From assembly GCA_963748005.1 (NCBI GenBank), contig CAVVHH010000003.1, positions 558,001 through 622,000 of the forward strand: a DNA stretch of 64,000 nt, read 5' to 3'. This document shows positions 43,284 through 51,731 of the stretch, piece after piece. The position numbers and the translations under genes are program-made. Under the pieces are notes generated by a model. It ran no database searches. It saw only the letters and a list, made by a program, of their open reading frames with translations, and was not told where the DNA came from. Positions within the stretch are counted from its first letter, which is position 1; the number at the start of each line of letters is the position of its first letter. The stretch is from CAILZL01 sp963748005 (GTDB lineage: Bacteria > Pseudomonadota > Gammaproteobacteria > Steroidobacterales > Steroidobacteraceae).

Positions 43284-44111
43284 TCAGGCCGGATAGAGTC
43301 CGGCACCACCGTCGACACGTAGCACCTGGCCGCTGATGAAACGTGCCTGATCGCTGGCCAGCATGGCGACCGCATCGGCGATGTCTTCGGCAGTTGCATA
43401 ACGCTTCAATGAAGGGCCCTCTTCCATCATCACCGGATCGGTTTCCCGAGTGGCAAGAAAACGGGCGGTCTTGGCCGGACCGGGACTGATGCAATTCACC
43501 CGAACGCCCGCAGAACGCATCTCAAACGCCAGGCAGCGTGTGTAATGGACCACACCCGCCTTGGCGCAGGCATAAGCCACTTCAGGCGAGCTGCCGAGGT
43601 GCGCGGCCACCGACGCGATGTTGATGATGGTGCCCTTGTGTCGCTCGGCCATGCCTGGCGCTACCGCTCGGCTTACCAACATGGTGCCCACCAGATTGCG
43701 ATTGATAATTGCCTGAACATCGTCAAGCAGAAAATCGGTCGCGCCGTTGGGATTCGGTTTGGTGCCACGAGCACCGATATCGCCACCCGCGCAATTCACC
43801 AGAATGGAAATGGGACCGAGCGTGGACTGGATCTTGTCAACCATGGATCGCACAGCAACTTCGTCGCTGATATCGCCGGTCACGGCCACACCGCGCACAC
43901 TTTGCCCGATCAGCGACTGAACTGCTGCAGTCAGCGTCGGATACTCACCATACTGAGCAGGTGCGGTCTCGGAAATATCGTGAATGGCAATATCTGCTCC
44001 CATTCGTACCAGGGCATTGGCGATCGCCCTGCCCAAACCGCGACCCGATCCCGTCACGAATGCCACACAGCCGTTTAGGGCGCCTGCACCTGACACTTCA
44101 GTTCCACTCAT
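43284..44111 (-). CDS. Short-chain dehydrogenase/reductase
   Basis: A 275-residue SDR. The nucleotide-binding motif is VTGSGRGLGRAIA; the catalytic residues lie in IASVAAHLGSSPEVAYACAK. The C-terminus has RVNCISPGPAKTARFL and FISGQVLRVDGGAG. It has an insert of about 25 residues (ETAPAQYGEYPTLTAAVQSL) between the first two strands. Its substrate is not evident. In this operon it may be a sugar 1-dehydrogenase or a second sugar-acid oxidoreductase. ATG 44111 is chosen since upstream residues do not fit the fold. It lies 70 bases after gntR. Confidence 0.75.
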   Translation of the reverse strand: MSGTEVSGAGALNGCVAFVTGSGRGLGRAIANALVRMGADIAIHDISETAPAQYGEYPTLTAAVQSLIGQSVRGVAVTGDISDEVAVRSMVDKIQSTLGPISILVNCAGGDIGARGTKPNPNGATDFLLDDVQAIINRNLVGTMLVSRAVAPGMAERHKGTIINIASVAAHLGSSPEVAYACAKAGVVHYTRCLAFEMRSAGVRVNCISPGPAKTARFLATRETDPVMMEEGPSLKRYATAEDIADAVAMLASDQARFISGQVLRVDGGAGLYPA

Positions 44112-44181
44112 TTTTATCGTGCCCTTGGATAACGGTGAATAATTCCGGACAGAAAATTTCAGCTGTTGTGCAAGCAACTAT

Positions 44182-44940
44182 CTATGTATGAAGTTGTTTA
44201 TTGGGGCCAGAGCTGGCTTCCGGCAATTCGCCCCTTGCAGCGCCATTGATACCGAAGCTGGAAAACTTTTCGGGATCTTTGTAGCCGGTACGCAAATGGC
44301 TGATGATTGCTGCTTCGGGCTCGACATCAGAATGTCCAAGCACCACATCCAGCAAAGCCCGGTGGTGATGCAACCGCCAGCGCTTTAATTCAAAACTGAC
44401 ATTTTCCAATGCCTTGTGCGCGAACAGCGCAGTCGTCAGCGAATCCAGGGTTTTGGAAAGATAAGGGTTGCCCGTGGCATTCCAGATGGTGCGATGAAAT
44501 TGCAGATCGAGAACCGCTGCATCCATCTCGGTGCCTTCGGTCCAGGCATCCATCATTTCCACCAGGCGAGTGAGAGTCGCGGCATCCTGTTTCTTCAATT
44601 TGGTACGACAGAGTTTCAGTGCTTCCGCCTCCAGAACTATGCGCACACTATTGATTCGTTTTACGTCGTCTTCATCCAGGAGCGTGACAAACATCCCGCG
44701 TCGCTCATGGTTCATTACCAGTCCATGTTCTTGCAGCTGCATCAGGGCTTCACGTACCGGAATCCGGCTGATCCCGAACTCACGCGCAATTTTGCTTTCA
44801 TTCAGGCGCTCACCAGGACGCCACTTGCCGGAGACGATTGCTTCCCTGAGCTGGTTATAAATATGCAGCTTCAGGGTAGTCGGCGTAGCGTTTGACTCCT
44901 GGTAGGCTGCAGTTACTGGCACAATGACAGGCGCGTTCAT
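44182..44940 (-). CDS. GntR/FCD (FadR-subfamily) transcriptional regulator
   Basis: A 252-residue regulator. An N-terminal winged helix-turn-helix spans about residues 24-90 (IYNQLREAIVSGKWRPGERL, ESKIAREFGISRIPVREALM, QLQEHGLV). A C-terminal FCD ligand-binding domain follows, with metal-binding candidates in DLQFHRTIWNATGN and LHHHRALLDVVLGH. It is the first gene of the minus-strand operon with two SDRs, the FAH-type hydrolase and the small exported protein, and is divergent from the MFS transporter. Palindromes fitting this family lie upstream of it and in three other divergent or upstream regions, so it is the probable local repressor. Confidence 0.88.
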   Translation of the reverse strand: MNAPVIVPVTAAYQESNATPTTLKLHIYNQLREAIVSGKWRPGERLNESKIAREFGISRIPVREALMQLQEHGLVMNHERRGMFVTLLDEDDVKRINSVRIVLEAEALKLCRTKLKKQDAATLTRLVEMMDAWTEGTEMDAAVLDLQFHRTIWNATGNPYLSKTLDSLTTALFAHKALENVSFELKRWRLHHHRALLDVVLGHSDVEPEAAIISHLRTGYKDPEKFSSFGINGAARGELPEASSGPNKQLHT

Positions 44941-45297
44941 TTATCTTAGGTATCCACTATCCGATCGGTGGGATGCACAATTTACTCAGTAAATTTATTT
45001 AGCCGCGATCGATTGAGCGCCATGAGCAATAACTTAGCCGTTGACATCAATCTGATTGTATATAGTATACAGCTTTACCAGATGTGGTAGCGGTTTTTAA
45101 CCTCTCAATTCCAAGCGCCTTCCCGTCTTTCATGCGTGTGAAGGCAACTGAATAAATCCAATACTAACTGTCGCCTCAAGTTGGGCGATCAGGCAGGGGC
45201 GTCTCATGTCGCGACATGAATCGACTATAGACTTGTGTCTTCGCGCATGGCTGGCATCAATTGTGGGCTGCCCCATCCAGGTTCGCGGGGACGCATC
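44941..45297. other. 357-base divergent region between gntR and the MFS transporter
   Basis: This region contains the site-4 operator (45057-45071) and a TTGACA -35 element at 45041-45046. It is A+T-richer than its surroundings. The MFS start lies 225 bases past the operator, so a long leader of unknown use is expected. No reading frame or terminator is recognised. Confidence 0.5.
45041..45071 (+). promoter_or_regulatory. Putative promoter overlapped by GntR operator, site 4
   Basis: A perfect TTGACA -35 hexamer at 45041 is followed by TAGTAT (spacing 16) or AGTATA (spacing 17) as the -10. The palindrome TGTATA-TAG-TATACA at 45057-45071 has perfect six-base arms and covers the -10 element, the arrangement expected for repression of the MFS transporter operon. 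Confidence 0.6.
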
Positions 45298-46545
45298 ATG
45301 AAGCCCAGTCGCGTAAGGTATGGCGTAGCCACCTTTGCAATTACGCTCGCAGTCCTTGCCTATATTCAACGCGTAGCAATTTCGCAGGCGGCTGTGCCCA
45401 TGCAGGCTGACCTGGGTCTGAGCAAGGCAGAAATGGGCATGATCTTTGGTGCGTTCGGCCTGTCTTATGCGCTGTTTGAAATTCCCAGTGGCATTCTGGG
45501 TGACAAGTTTGGGCCACGTTCGGTACTGGTGCGCATTGTGCTCGCCTGGTCAGCTTTCACGGCGCTGACTGGCGCCGCCTGGAATTTCACCTCACTCTGG
45601 ATAATTCGCTTTCTGTTTGGTGCAGGTGAAGCTGGTTGTTTCCCGAACCTTACCCGCATGCTCAGCATCTGGCTGCCAGGCAAGGCGCGCATCCGTGCCC
45701 AGGCATTGATGTGGGCATTCACCCGCTGGGGTGGAGCGGTGACGCCGCCATTGGCGTTGCTTGCAATTCAATTCTTCGGATGGCGCTGGGCATTTGTTGC
45801 CTTCGCGTTGCTGGGCCTGTTCTGGGCTTTGCCTTTTTATAAGTGGTTCCGGGACGATCCTGCACAGCACAAGTCGGTAAACGCTGCGGAACTGGCGCTC
45901 TTGAATGAATCGCGCTCGCTGACCAGCCACGAGGGCGAAACTAACTGGCGGCGCACATTGAACCAACCCAAAGTGGCGCTGCTGCTGCTCCAGTATTTCT
46001 GCTTCTCGTTCGTCTGGTATTTTTACGTGACCTGGCTGCCTACCTATCTCAAGGAAGCACGGGGCCTGAGCGCAGCGCAGGCAGCGGGGCTGGCGACTCT
46101 GCCCCTGCTCTTCGGGGGCTTTGGCTCGCTGATCAGCGGTTTTGTGGCAGCCCAGGTATCCAAGCGCCTGGTGGCCCTGTTTGGTTTCCTGGCATCCGCT
46201 GCACTGATATTTTCGGTGACTAAAATTCAGTCTCCGGTCGCGGCAATGATTGCCATGGGCCTGGCGAGTTTTTGCAGTGACCTGACCATGCCCATTTCCT
46301 GGAACGCCTGCGTCGAGATCGGCCGGCGTCATACGGCCACGGTCTCCGGTGCAATGAACATGTTCGGCAACCTGGCCGGCTTCGTCGCGCCAGTGCTGGG
46401 CGGCTTCATTCTGCAAAGCTCCAGTGGCAACTGGAATATCCTGATCTACATGATGGTGGTTTCCTCTACCATCGCCGGATTGTGCTGGCTGTACCTTGAC
46501 CCTGAACACAAGGTCACCACAGCCGGCGCTGCAACGACGTCTTAG
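45298..46545 (+). CDS. MFS transporter, anion:cation symporter (sugar-acid) type
   Basis: A 415-residue inner-membrane transporter with twelve predicted helices. The N-half blocks GAFGLSYALFEIPSGILGDKFGPR, FGAGEAGCFPNLTRMLSIW and FTRWGGAVTPPLALL are typical of the ACS family, which carries hexuronates, galactonate, glucarate and related acids with protons. ATG 45298 has GGGG seven bases upstream. It is the first gene of the plus-strand operon with an SDR, an exported MBL-fold protein and the sugar-acid dehydratase, which favours import of an aldonate rather than of the free sugar. Confidence 0.85.
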   Translation: MKPSRVRYGVATFAITLAVLAYIQRVAISQAAVPMQADLGLSKAEMGMIFGAFGLSYALFEIPSGILGDKFGPRSVLVRIVLAWSAFTALTGAAWNFTSLWIIRFLFGAGEAGCFPNLTRMLSIWLPGKARIRAQALMWAFTRWGGAVTPPLALLAIQFFGWRWAFVAFALLGLFWALPFYKWFRDDPAQHKSVNAAELALLNESRSLTSHEGETNWRRTLNQPKVALLLLQYFCFSFVWYFYVTWLPTYLKEARGLSAAQAAGLATLPLLFGGFGSLISGFVAAQVSKRLVALFGFLASAALIFSVTKIQSPVAAMIAMGLASFCSDLTMPISWNACVEIGRRHTATVSGAMNMFGNLAGFVAPVLGGFILQSSSGNWNILIYMMVVSSTIAGLCWLYLDPEHKVTTAGAATTS

Positions 46546-46599
46546 TTATAACGAGCATCCACACTGGTGATTCAACACCGGGTTGGGATTGGATTTTTT

Positions 46600-47355
46600 A
46601 TGAAGATAGATCTTTCCGGTCGCGTAGCAATCATCACCGGGGGCAGCCGTGGTCTGGGCGAAGCCATGGCGCATGCATTGGCGGCGGCGGGCGCGTCAGT
46701 AGCGCTGGTTGCACGTGACGCAACCAAACTCGAGAAAGTCAAAAACGATATTGAAAGCAAGGGTGGCAAGGCGGCGTGGTTTACCGGCGATGTCACCAAC
46801 GAAGACGACGTAGCACGTGTGTGCAACGAGATTCAGGTTAAATTCGGTCCGGCGCATATCCTGATCAACAACGCCGGCACCAACCTGCGCAAGAAGATCA
46901 CCGACTTTACCTTGAGCGAGTTCAGGGGCGTGGTGGACTCCAGCGTGCTCAGCACCTTCCTGATGTGCCGCGCTGTAGTGCCGCAAATGCTCGGCCACAA
47001 TTTCGGACGCATCATCAACATGGCGTCGATCCTGGCGCATATTTCATTACCGGAGCGCGGCGCGTATTCATCAGCCAAAACTGCGCTGCTGGGAATGACA
47101 CGCGCAGTGGCGCTTGAAGTTGCCGGCAATGGCATCACGGTAAATGCAATGAGTCCGGGCCCCTTCGCAACCGAGATGAACGCCGCCGTGATCAATAATC
47201 CGGAAGCCAGCAAACAATTTCTTGCCGCGCTGCCGGTGGGTCGTTGGGGCAAGGTTGAAGAGATCGGCGCGCTCGCCTGTTTCCTGTGTTCCGATCATGC
47301 CGGTTTCATCACCGGTACCGACATCGTGATCGACGGTGGTTGGACAACCAAGTAA
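46600..47355 (+). CDS. SDR family oxidoreductase (gluconate 5-dehydrogenase-like)
   Basis: A 251-residue short-chain dehydrogenase. The nucleotide-binding motif is ITGGSRGLGEAMA with a basic ARDATK after strand two, which suggests NADP or mixed use. The catalytic motif is MASILAHISLPERGAYSSAK. The C-terminal GNGITVNAMSPGPFATEMN and ITGTDIVIDGGWT are standard. The first 11 codons of the longer frame are dropped in favour of ATG 46600. It lies 54 bases after the transporter. The oxidised substrate is not shown; aldose or sugar-acid oxidation is likely from context. Confidence 0.75.
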   Translation: MKIDLSGRVAIITGGSRGLGEAMAHALAAAGASVALVARDATKLEKVKNDIESKGGKAAWFTGDVTNEDDVARVCNEIQVKFGPAHILINNAGTNLRKKITDFTLSEFRGVVDSSVLSTFLMCRAVVPQMLGHNFGRIINMASILAHISLPERGAYSSAKTALLGMTRAVALEVAGNGITVNAMSPGPFATEMNAAVINNPEASKQFLAALPVGRWGKVEEIGALACFLCSDHAGFITGTDIVIDGGWTTK

Positions 47356-47416
47356 TGATGGTTGGCCAATGCCTGCAGATCGATGTCACTGGTTGCAATA
47401 CGGGATTGAGATCAAG

Positions 47417-48559
47417 ATGAAGTTCGATTCAACCCTCCGGTTCGCCGCGACATCGTTGCTTTGCTTCAGTCTCCTTGCATGCACGGCAATCCCACAGACA
47501 TCGCCGGGCAAGTCCTTGCAGATCGTCGCCATAGATGTCGAAGGTGGCGCTGCGACCTTGTACGTCACGCCAGAAGGCAAATCACTGTTGATCGATACCG
47601 GATGGCCGCCCGGCAGAGGCGGCCGGCGCCCTGCTGACACTGGTCCAAACGCTCAACCCTCATCCGTAGTGAGCAGTGCAGACAAAATCATTGCTGCAGC
47701 CAGAAAAGCCGGCTTGAACAAGCTCGACTATGTGTTGATCACCCACTACCACGTGGATCATGTGGGTGGTCTGGGCGAACTTATCAGCAAATTTCCCGTA
47801 GAGACAATTCTCGACCATGGGCCAAACCGCGAAGCGCTGGATCCGAACAGCCGAACGCCAATCGCCATGCAACCAGCCTCCCTTTATGTCGAATACGAAC
47901 GCACCATAGCTGGTCGTCACCGTCAGTCGCTCAAAACCGGTGACAAGCTGCAACTGGGTTCGATAATGCTGACCGTGGCGATCAGCGATGGTGAAGTACC
48001 AAAGACGCCACCACCTGGAGCGGGTCAAGCCATCGCGGAATGCGCATCGATGATGGAAAAAGCCGACAATGGCGGCGAGGAAAACGAGCGCTCGTTGGGC
48101 GTTCTGCTCACCTACGGCAAAGCGCGCGTCGTTGCGCTGGGTGACCTCACCTGGAACATGGAAAAAGAGCTGGTCTGCCCGACCAGTAAAATAGGCCGCA
48201 CCGACGTGATGATTGTTTCCGAGCACGGTACCAATCGCGCCAACAGTCCGGCGCTGCTGCGGGCCTTGACGCCGCGGCTCGCGATCACCAACAACGGCGC
48301 CCAGAAAGGCGGCGACCCGCAAACCTATGACAATGTGTCCGCGTTACCCGGATTGCAACGCCTGTGGCAGCTACATTTCGCCATCAAGGGTGAACTGGCG
48401 CACAACCCGCAGGCAGCTTACATTGCCAATGTCACCGATGATCCGGACCAATACGCTGCTCTGTTAATCTCGGTGTTTCCGGATGGCCGACTGAGCGTAC
48501 TCAATGAGCGCACGGGCTTTTCGGAAAGTTATCCTGCTTCCGAAACCAAACGACGATAG
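47417..48559 (+). CDS. Exported metallo-beta-lactamase-fold lipoprotein
   Basis: A 380-residue protein. A signal peptide ends in the lipobox SLLAC (Cys near residue 17-20), so it should be anchored in the outer or inner membrane facing the periplasm. The fold shows DVEGGAATLYVTPEGKSLLIDTGWPPG, the zinc motif HYHVDHVGG and a late SEHGTNRANSPALL. It resembles ComEC-like or lactonase/hydrolase MBL proteins of unknown substrate. No SMP-30, gluconolactonase or 6-phosphogluconolactonase-type enzyme is seen in this locus, so it is a reasonable candidate for opening a sugar lactone. That role is inference only. Confidence 0.7.
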   Translation: MKFDSTLRFAATSLLCFSLLACTAIPQTSPGKSLQIVAIDVEGGAATLYVTPEGKSLLIDTGWPPGRGGRRPADTGPNAQPSSVVSSADKIIAAARKAGLNKLDYVLITHYHVDHVGGLGELISKFPVETILDHGPNREALDPNSRTPIAMQPASLYVEYERTIAGRHRQSLKTGDKLQLGSIMLTVAISDGEVPKTPPPGAGQAIAECASMMEKADNGGEENERSLGVLLTYGKARVVALGDLTWNMEKELVCPTSKIGRTDVMIVSEHGTNRANSPALLRALTPRLAITNNGAQKGGDPQTYDNVSALPGLQRLWQLHFAIKGELAHNPQAAYIANVTDDPDQYAALLISVFPDGRLSVLNERTGFSESYPASETKRR

Positions 48560-48580
48560 AAGTTGGAAGATAGAAGTTTT

Positions 48581-50365
48581 ATGACGATTGACCGCCAGCC
48601 CGTTCGCCCATTCCGGTCCCGCGACTGGTTCGCCAATCGCGAGCGAATGGACATGACCGCCGTGTATCTTGAGCGGTTCATGAACTATGGCATCACACCG
48701 GCGGAGTTACGCTCAGGTCGACCGATCATTGGCATCGCGCAATCAGGCAGTGATCTGAATCCATGTAACCGGGTACACGTGCAGCTCGCAAAACGGGTGC
48801 GTGACGGCATTCGCGACGCTGGCGGCATACCGATGGAGTTTCCGATTCATCCGATCTTCGAAAATTGTCGCCGCCCAACTGCCGCGCTGGATCGCAATCT
48901 CGCCTATCTTGGGCTGGTCGAAATACTTTATGGCTATCCCATCGATGCAGTGGTGCTGACCACGGGCTGCGACAAGACCACACCTTCGGGCATCATGGCG
49001 GCGAGCACGGTAGACATTCCGGCAATTGTGTTGTCTGGCGGGCCGATGCTGGACGGCTGGTTTGAAGGTGAACTGGTTGGCTCAGGCACCGTGATCTGGA
49101 AGAGTCGACGTCGGCTCGCGGCCGGCGAGATTACTGAAGAACAGTTTATCGAGACTGCCGCAGCTTCAGCACCCTCAGTCGGCCATTGCAATACCATGGG
49201 AACTGCCTCCACCATGAATGCAGTCGCCGAAACACTGGGGCTGTCGTTGCCCGGTTGTGCTGCCATTCCTGCTCCCTATCGCGAACGCGGCCAGATGGCT
49301 TACGAAACCGGTCGGCGCATTGTAGACATGGCTTATGAAGATTTGCGTCCGTCAAAAATCCTGACTCGCGAAGCGTTTCTCGACGCCATTGCACTGGTCA
49401 CGGCCATTGGCGGCTCCACCAACGCGCAGGTACACATTACCGCCATGGCTCGCCATGCCGGCGTGCAGCTGAGCACACGCGACTGGCTCGAGTACGGTTA
49501 TCACTTGCCGCTGCTGGTCAACATGCAGCCGGCAGGCAAGTACCTGAGCGAACGTTTCCATCGCGCCGGTGGCGTGCCTGCCGTTCTGTGGGAGCTGCAA
49601 CAGGCCGGCAAGTTGCACGGCGATCGCCTCACTGTCTGCGGCCGGAAAATGAACGACACACTGCAGGGCCGCGAGAGTGTCGATCGTGAAGTCATCAGGC
49701 CATTCGCTCAACCGCTAAGGGAAAATGCCGGATTCATCACGTTGAGTGGCAATCTGTTCGATTTTGCGTTGATGAAAACCAGCGTGATTTCCGAGCAATT
49801 CAAACAGCGCTATCTCAGTCGTCCCGGACAGGAGTGGATTTTTGAAGGCCGCGCAGTTGTATTTGATGGCGGCGAGGATTATCACGCCCGTATCAACGAT
49901 CCGGCGCTGGATATTGACGAAACCAGCATCCTTGTCATTCGTGGCAGTGGTCCGCTGGGCTGGCCCGGCTCAGCCGAAGTAGTGAACATGCAGCCACCCG
50001 ATGCCTTGCTCAAGCGTGGCATCAATAGTCTGCCCACCATCGGCGATGGGCGACAGTCAGGTACGTCAGACAGCCCATCCATCTTGCACGCCTCACCTGA
50101 AAGCGCTGCAGGCGGCGGATTGTCGTGGCTGCGCACTGGTGACGGAATCCGCATCGACTTGAACACCGGCCGCTGTGATGCCCTGGTAGCTGATGAAGAA
50201 ATTGCGCGACGCAAAGCCGAGACGCCACCGGTTACCCCAACAAGCCACACACCATGGGAACAGCTGTATCGCGCCACTGTCGGCAGTCTCGAGAATGGTG
50301 CCTGCATGGAACTTGCTGTGCCGTACAACTCGGTTGCGGACAAGCCGCCTCGCCACAATCACTGA
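48581..50365 (+). CDS. IlvD/EDD-family sugar-acid dehydratase (arabinonate/xylonate type)
   Basis: A 594-residue iron-sulfur dehydratase. The three cluster ligands are Cys62 (NPCNR), Cys130 (TTGCDKTT) and Cys203 (GHCNTMG). Asp131-Lys132, which coordinate Mg, and the late SLPTIGDGRQSGTSDSPSIL with the catalytic serine are present. YLERFMNYGITPAELRSG, IPAPYRERGQMAYETGRRIVDM and the closing PRHNH closely follow L-arabinonate and D-xylonate dehydratases rather than dihydroxyacid dehydratase (IlvD) or Edd. It would convert a pentonate (possibly hexonate) to the 2-keto-3-deoxy acid. ATG 48581 is chosen over an in-frame TTG at 48563. It is 21 bases after the MBL gene. Confidence 0.88.
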   Translation: MTIDRQPVRPFRSRDWFANRERMDMTAVYLERFMNYGITPAELRSGRPIIGIAQSGSDLNPCNRVHVQLAKRVRDGIRDAGGIPMEFPIHPIFENCRRPTAALDRNLAYLGLVEILYGYPIDAVVLTTGCDKTTPSGIMAASTVDIPAIVLSGGPMLDGWFEGELVGSGTVIWKSRRRLAAGEITEEQFIETAAASAPSVGHCNTMGTASTMNAVAETLGLSLPGCAAIPAPYRERGQMAYETGRRIVDMAYEDLRPSKILTREAFLDAIALVTAIGGSTNAQVHITAMARHAGVQLSTRDWLEYGYHLPLLVNMQPAGKYLSERFHRAGGVPAVLWELQQAGKLHGDRLTVCGRKMNDTLQGRESVDREVIRPFAQPLRENAGFITLSGNLFDFALMKTSVISEQFKQRYLSRPGQEWIFEGRAVVFDGGEDYHARINDPALDIDETSILVIRGSGPLGWPGSAEVVNMQPPDALLKRGINSLPTIGDGRQSGTSDSPSILHASPESAAGGGLSWLRTGDGIRIDLNTGRCDALVADEEIARRKAETPPVTPTSHTPWEQLYRATVGSLENGACMELAVPYNSVADKPPRHNH

Positions 50366-50432
50366 GCGAGGCGCTGCGCGAAGCATCGCATGTGAAACGA
50401 ACGAGTACCCCGCAGCAATCGGGATGGGTGCA

Positions 50433-50481
50433 CAGAATTCAGGGCTTGCTCAATGTGATCGTCATGCGGCGCGGGAGCTGA
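50433..50481 (+). pseudogene. Relic of a relA/spoT-like 3' end
   Basis: These 49 bases match the last codons of relA (22267-22315) at 39 positions, without gaps, and in frame: RIQGLLNVIVMRRGS-stop against RIQGLPNVISVRRKS-stop. The upstream sequence (50366-50432) no longer resembles an ACT domain. It lies between the dehydratase and the convergent glycosyltransferase gene. The short length leaves some chance of coincidence, but the frame and stop codon coincide. Confidence 0.5.
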
Positions 50482-50513
50482 ATCTCGGACGTACCTGCAA
50501 GTTGTTAGCCGGC

Positions 50514-51731
50514 CTATATGGTGATCAACGCGATCTCACGACAGCTTGCCATCACGACAGTCAGGAACCCACAGAGGGCCACGATTTTCATGGGGAAGCG
50601 TGCCGACCCACCATCGGGCGATGCCACCTGTTTCTGTCGCGACGGTCTGTTGGGCACAGCGGCCCGCAATGATTGCTCGAACAATCGCACGACGCACTGC
50701 GTATCGAATTGTTTTACGAAGTCGCGGCCCACTCTTGCCATCCATGCGCGCCGGCAAGGATCCTGTTTCAAATTCAGAATCTTCTTGGCCAGACGCACCG
50801 GACACCCGCTTTCAAACACGACACCCGAACGGTTGGGCTCGAACGCTTCCAGCATGCCACCCACACGGCTGGCAATAACGGGCACGCTACAGGCCTGCGC
50901 TTCCGCCACTATCCTGCCGAATGTCTCGATCTCCTGCGAGGGTGCGATGAGTGTGTCAAGCGCCACCAGATAATCTTCCGGCCGATCAGTCCAATCAACA
51001 AATACATGTCGTGTTGCATTGGCGTCCTGTGCGATGACCGACTGCGTGTTCCGCCATTCAGGTCCCACGCCCACCCATACCGCATGTAGTTGTGGGTCCT
51101 GAGCCATGGCCAATGACAGCGCCTTGCGCAGCACCTCGACACCCTTGCCAAGCTCGTGCCGACCGATGAAACCGACCAGGTAGGCGTCGTCCGGCAGCTT
51201 GAGTGCAGCACGCGTCTGTGCTGCCCGAGCCGTATCCGGTTTGAAGCGCTGCAAATCAATCGGGTTATATAACTTGCTCAAGCGTGCTGCCGGCGCGCCT
51301 GCGTCTATCAGCGCCTGCAATGCGTAATCAGACACCACGAAAAACCGGTCGCTCAATCGCGGAAACACCACCCGATTGAACCAGCTGCGTATGTAGGCCA
51401 TGTGCCGGAACACTGCCAGTTTTGTACCTGTCATGAGCGCCAGCACATACAATGCCCAGTAGTGCTTCTGGTGATCCGTCACCAGCCAGTCCGCATCCAG
51501 TTCCTTCAGCACGCGCCAGGTAAGGAGCAGCGCACGCGGATCGGCGCCGCCGCGAAACGGCGTTTCCCGTACATCCACACCGGCATCTTTCAGCAAGCGC
51601 GCCACATCGCTGGCCTCGCGCACCACGGCCACTACCCTATGGCCGGCGAGCTGGCAGCCCTTGGCAAGATTGATGAAGTGTTGTTCCGAGCCCCATGCGC
51701 GACTGCTGGATTCGACAAATACAATTCTCAT
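50514..51731 (-). CDS. Glycosyltransferase family 4 (GT-B fold)
   Basis: A 405-residue cytosolic or membrane-associated GT. The N-terminal domain has FVESSSRAWGSEQHFINLAKG. The C-terminal domain has VGFIGRHELGKGVEVLRKAL, the family-4 acceptor block APSQEIETFGRIVAEAQACSVPVIAS and VGGMLEAFEPNRSGV, where Glu residues bind the nucleotide sugar. The tail after residue 375 is unusual: KIVALCGFLTVVMASCREIALITI, a short hydrophobic stretch that is not typical of GT4. Its ATG overlaps the stop of the polysaccharide deacetylase gene (ATGA). The pair suggests synthesis of an exopolysaccharide or surface glycan. Confidence 0.82.
   Translation of the reverse strand: MRIVFVESSSRAWGSEQHFINLAKGCQLAGHRVVAVVREASDVARLLKDAGVDVRETPFRGGADPRALLLTWRVLKELDADWLVTDHQKHYWALYVLALMTGTKLAVFRHMAYIRSWFNRVVFPRLSDRFFVVSDYALQALIDAGAPAARLSKLYNPIDLQRFKPDTARAAQTRAALKLPDDAYLVGFIGRHELGKGVEVLRKALSLAMAQDPQLHAVWVGVGPEWRNTQSVIAQDANATRHVFVDWTDRPEDYLVALDTLIAPSQEIETFGRIVAEAQACSVPVIASRVGGMLEAFEPNRSGVVFESGCPVRLAKKILNLKQDPCRRAWMARVGRDFVKQFDTQCVVRLFEQSLRAAVPNRPSRQKQVASPDGGSARFPMKIVALCGFLTVVMASCREIALITI

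Noticed and set aside
45592..46509. 305-residue minus-strand frame inside the MFS transporter
   Set aside because: It is Gln/Arg/His-rich shadow sequence opposite a clear transporter gene.
48563..48580. TTG start six codons before the dehydratase ATG
   Set aside because: The ATG at 48581 gives the family-type N-terminus and the TTG lies inside the presumed ribosome-binding region.
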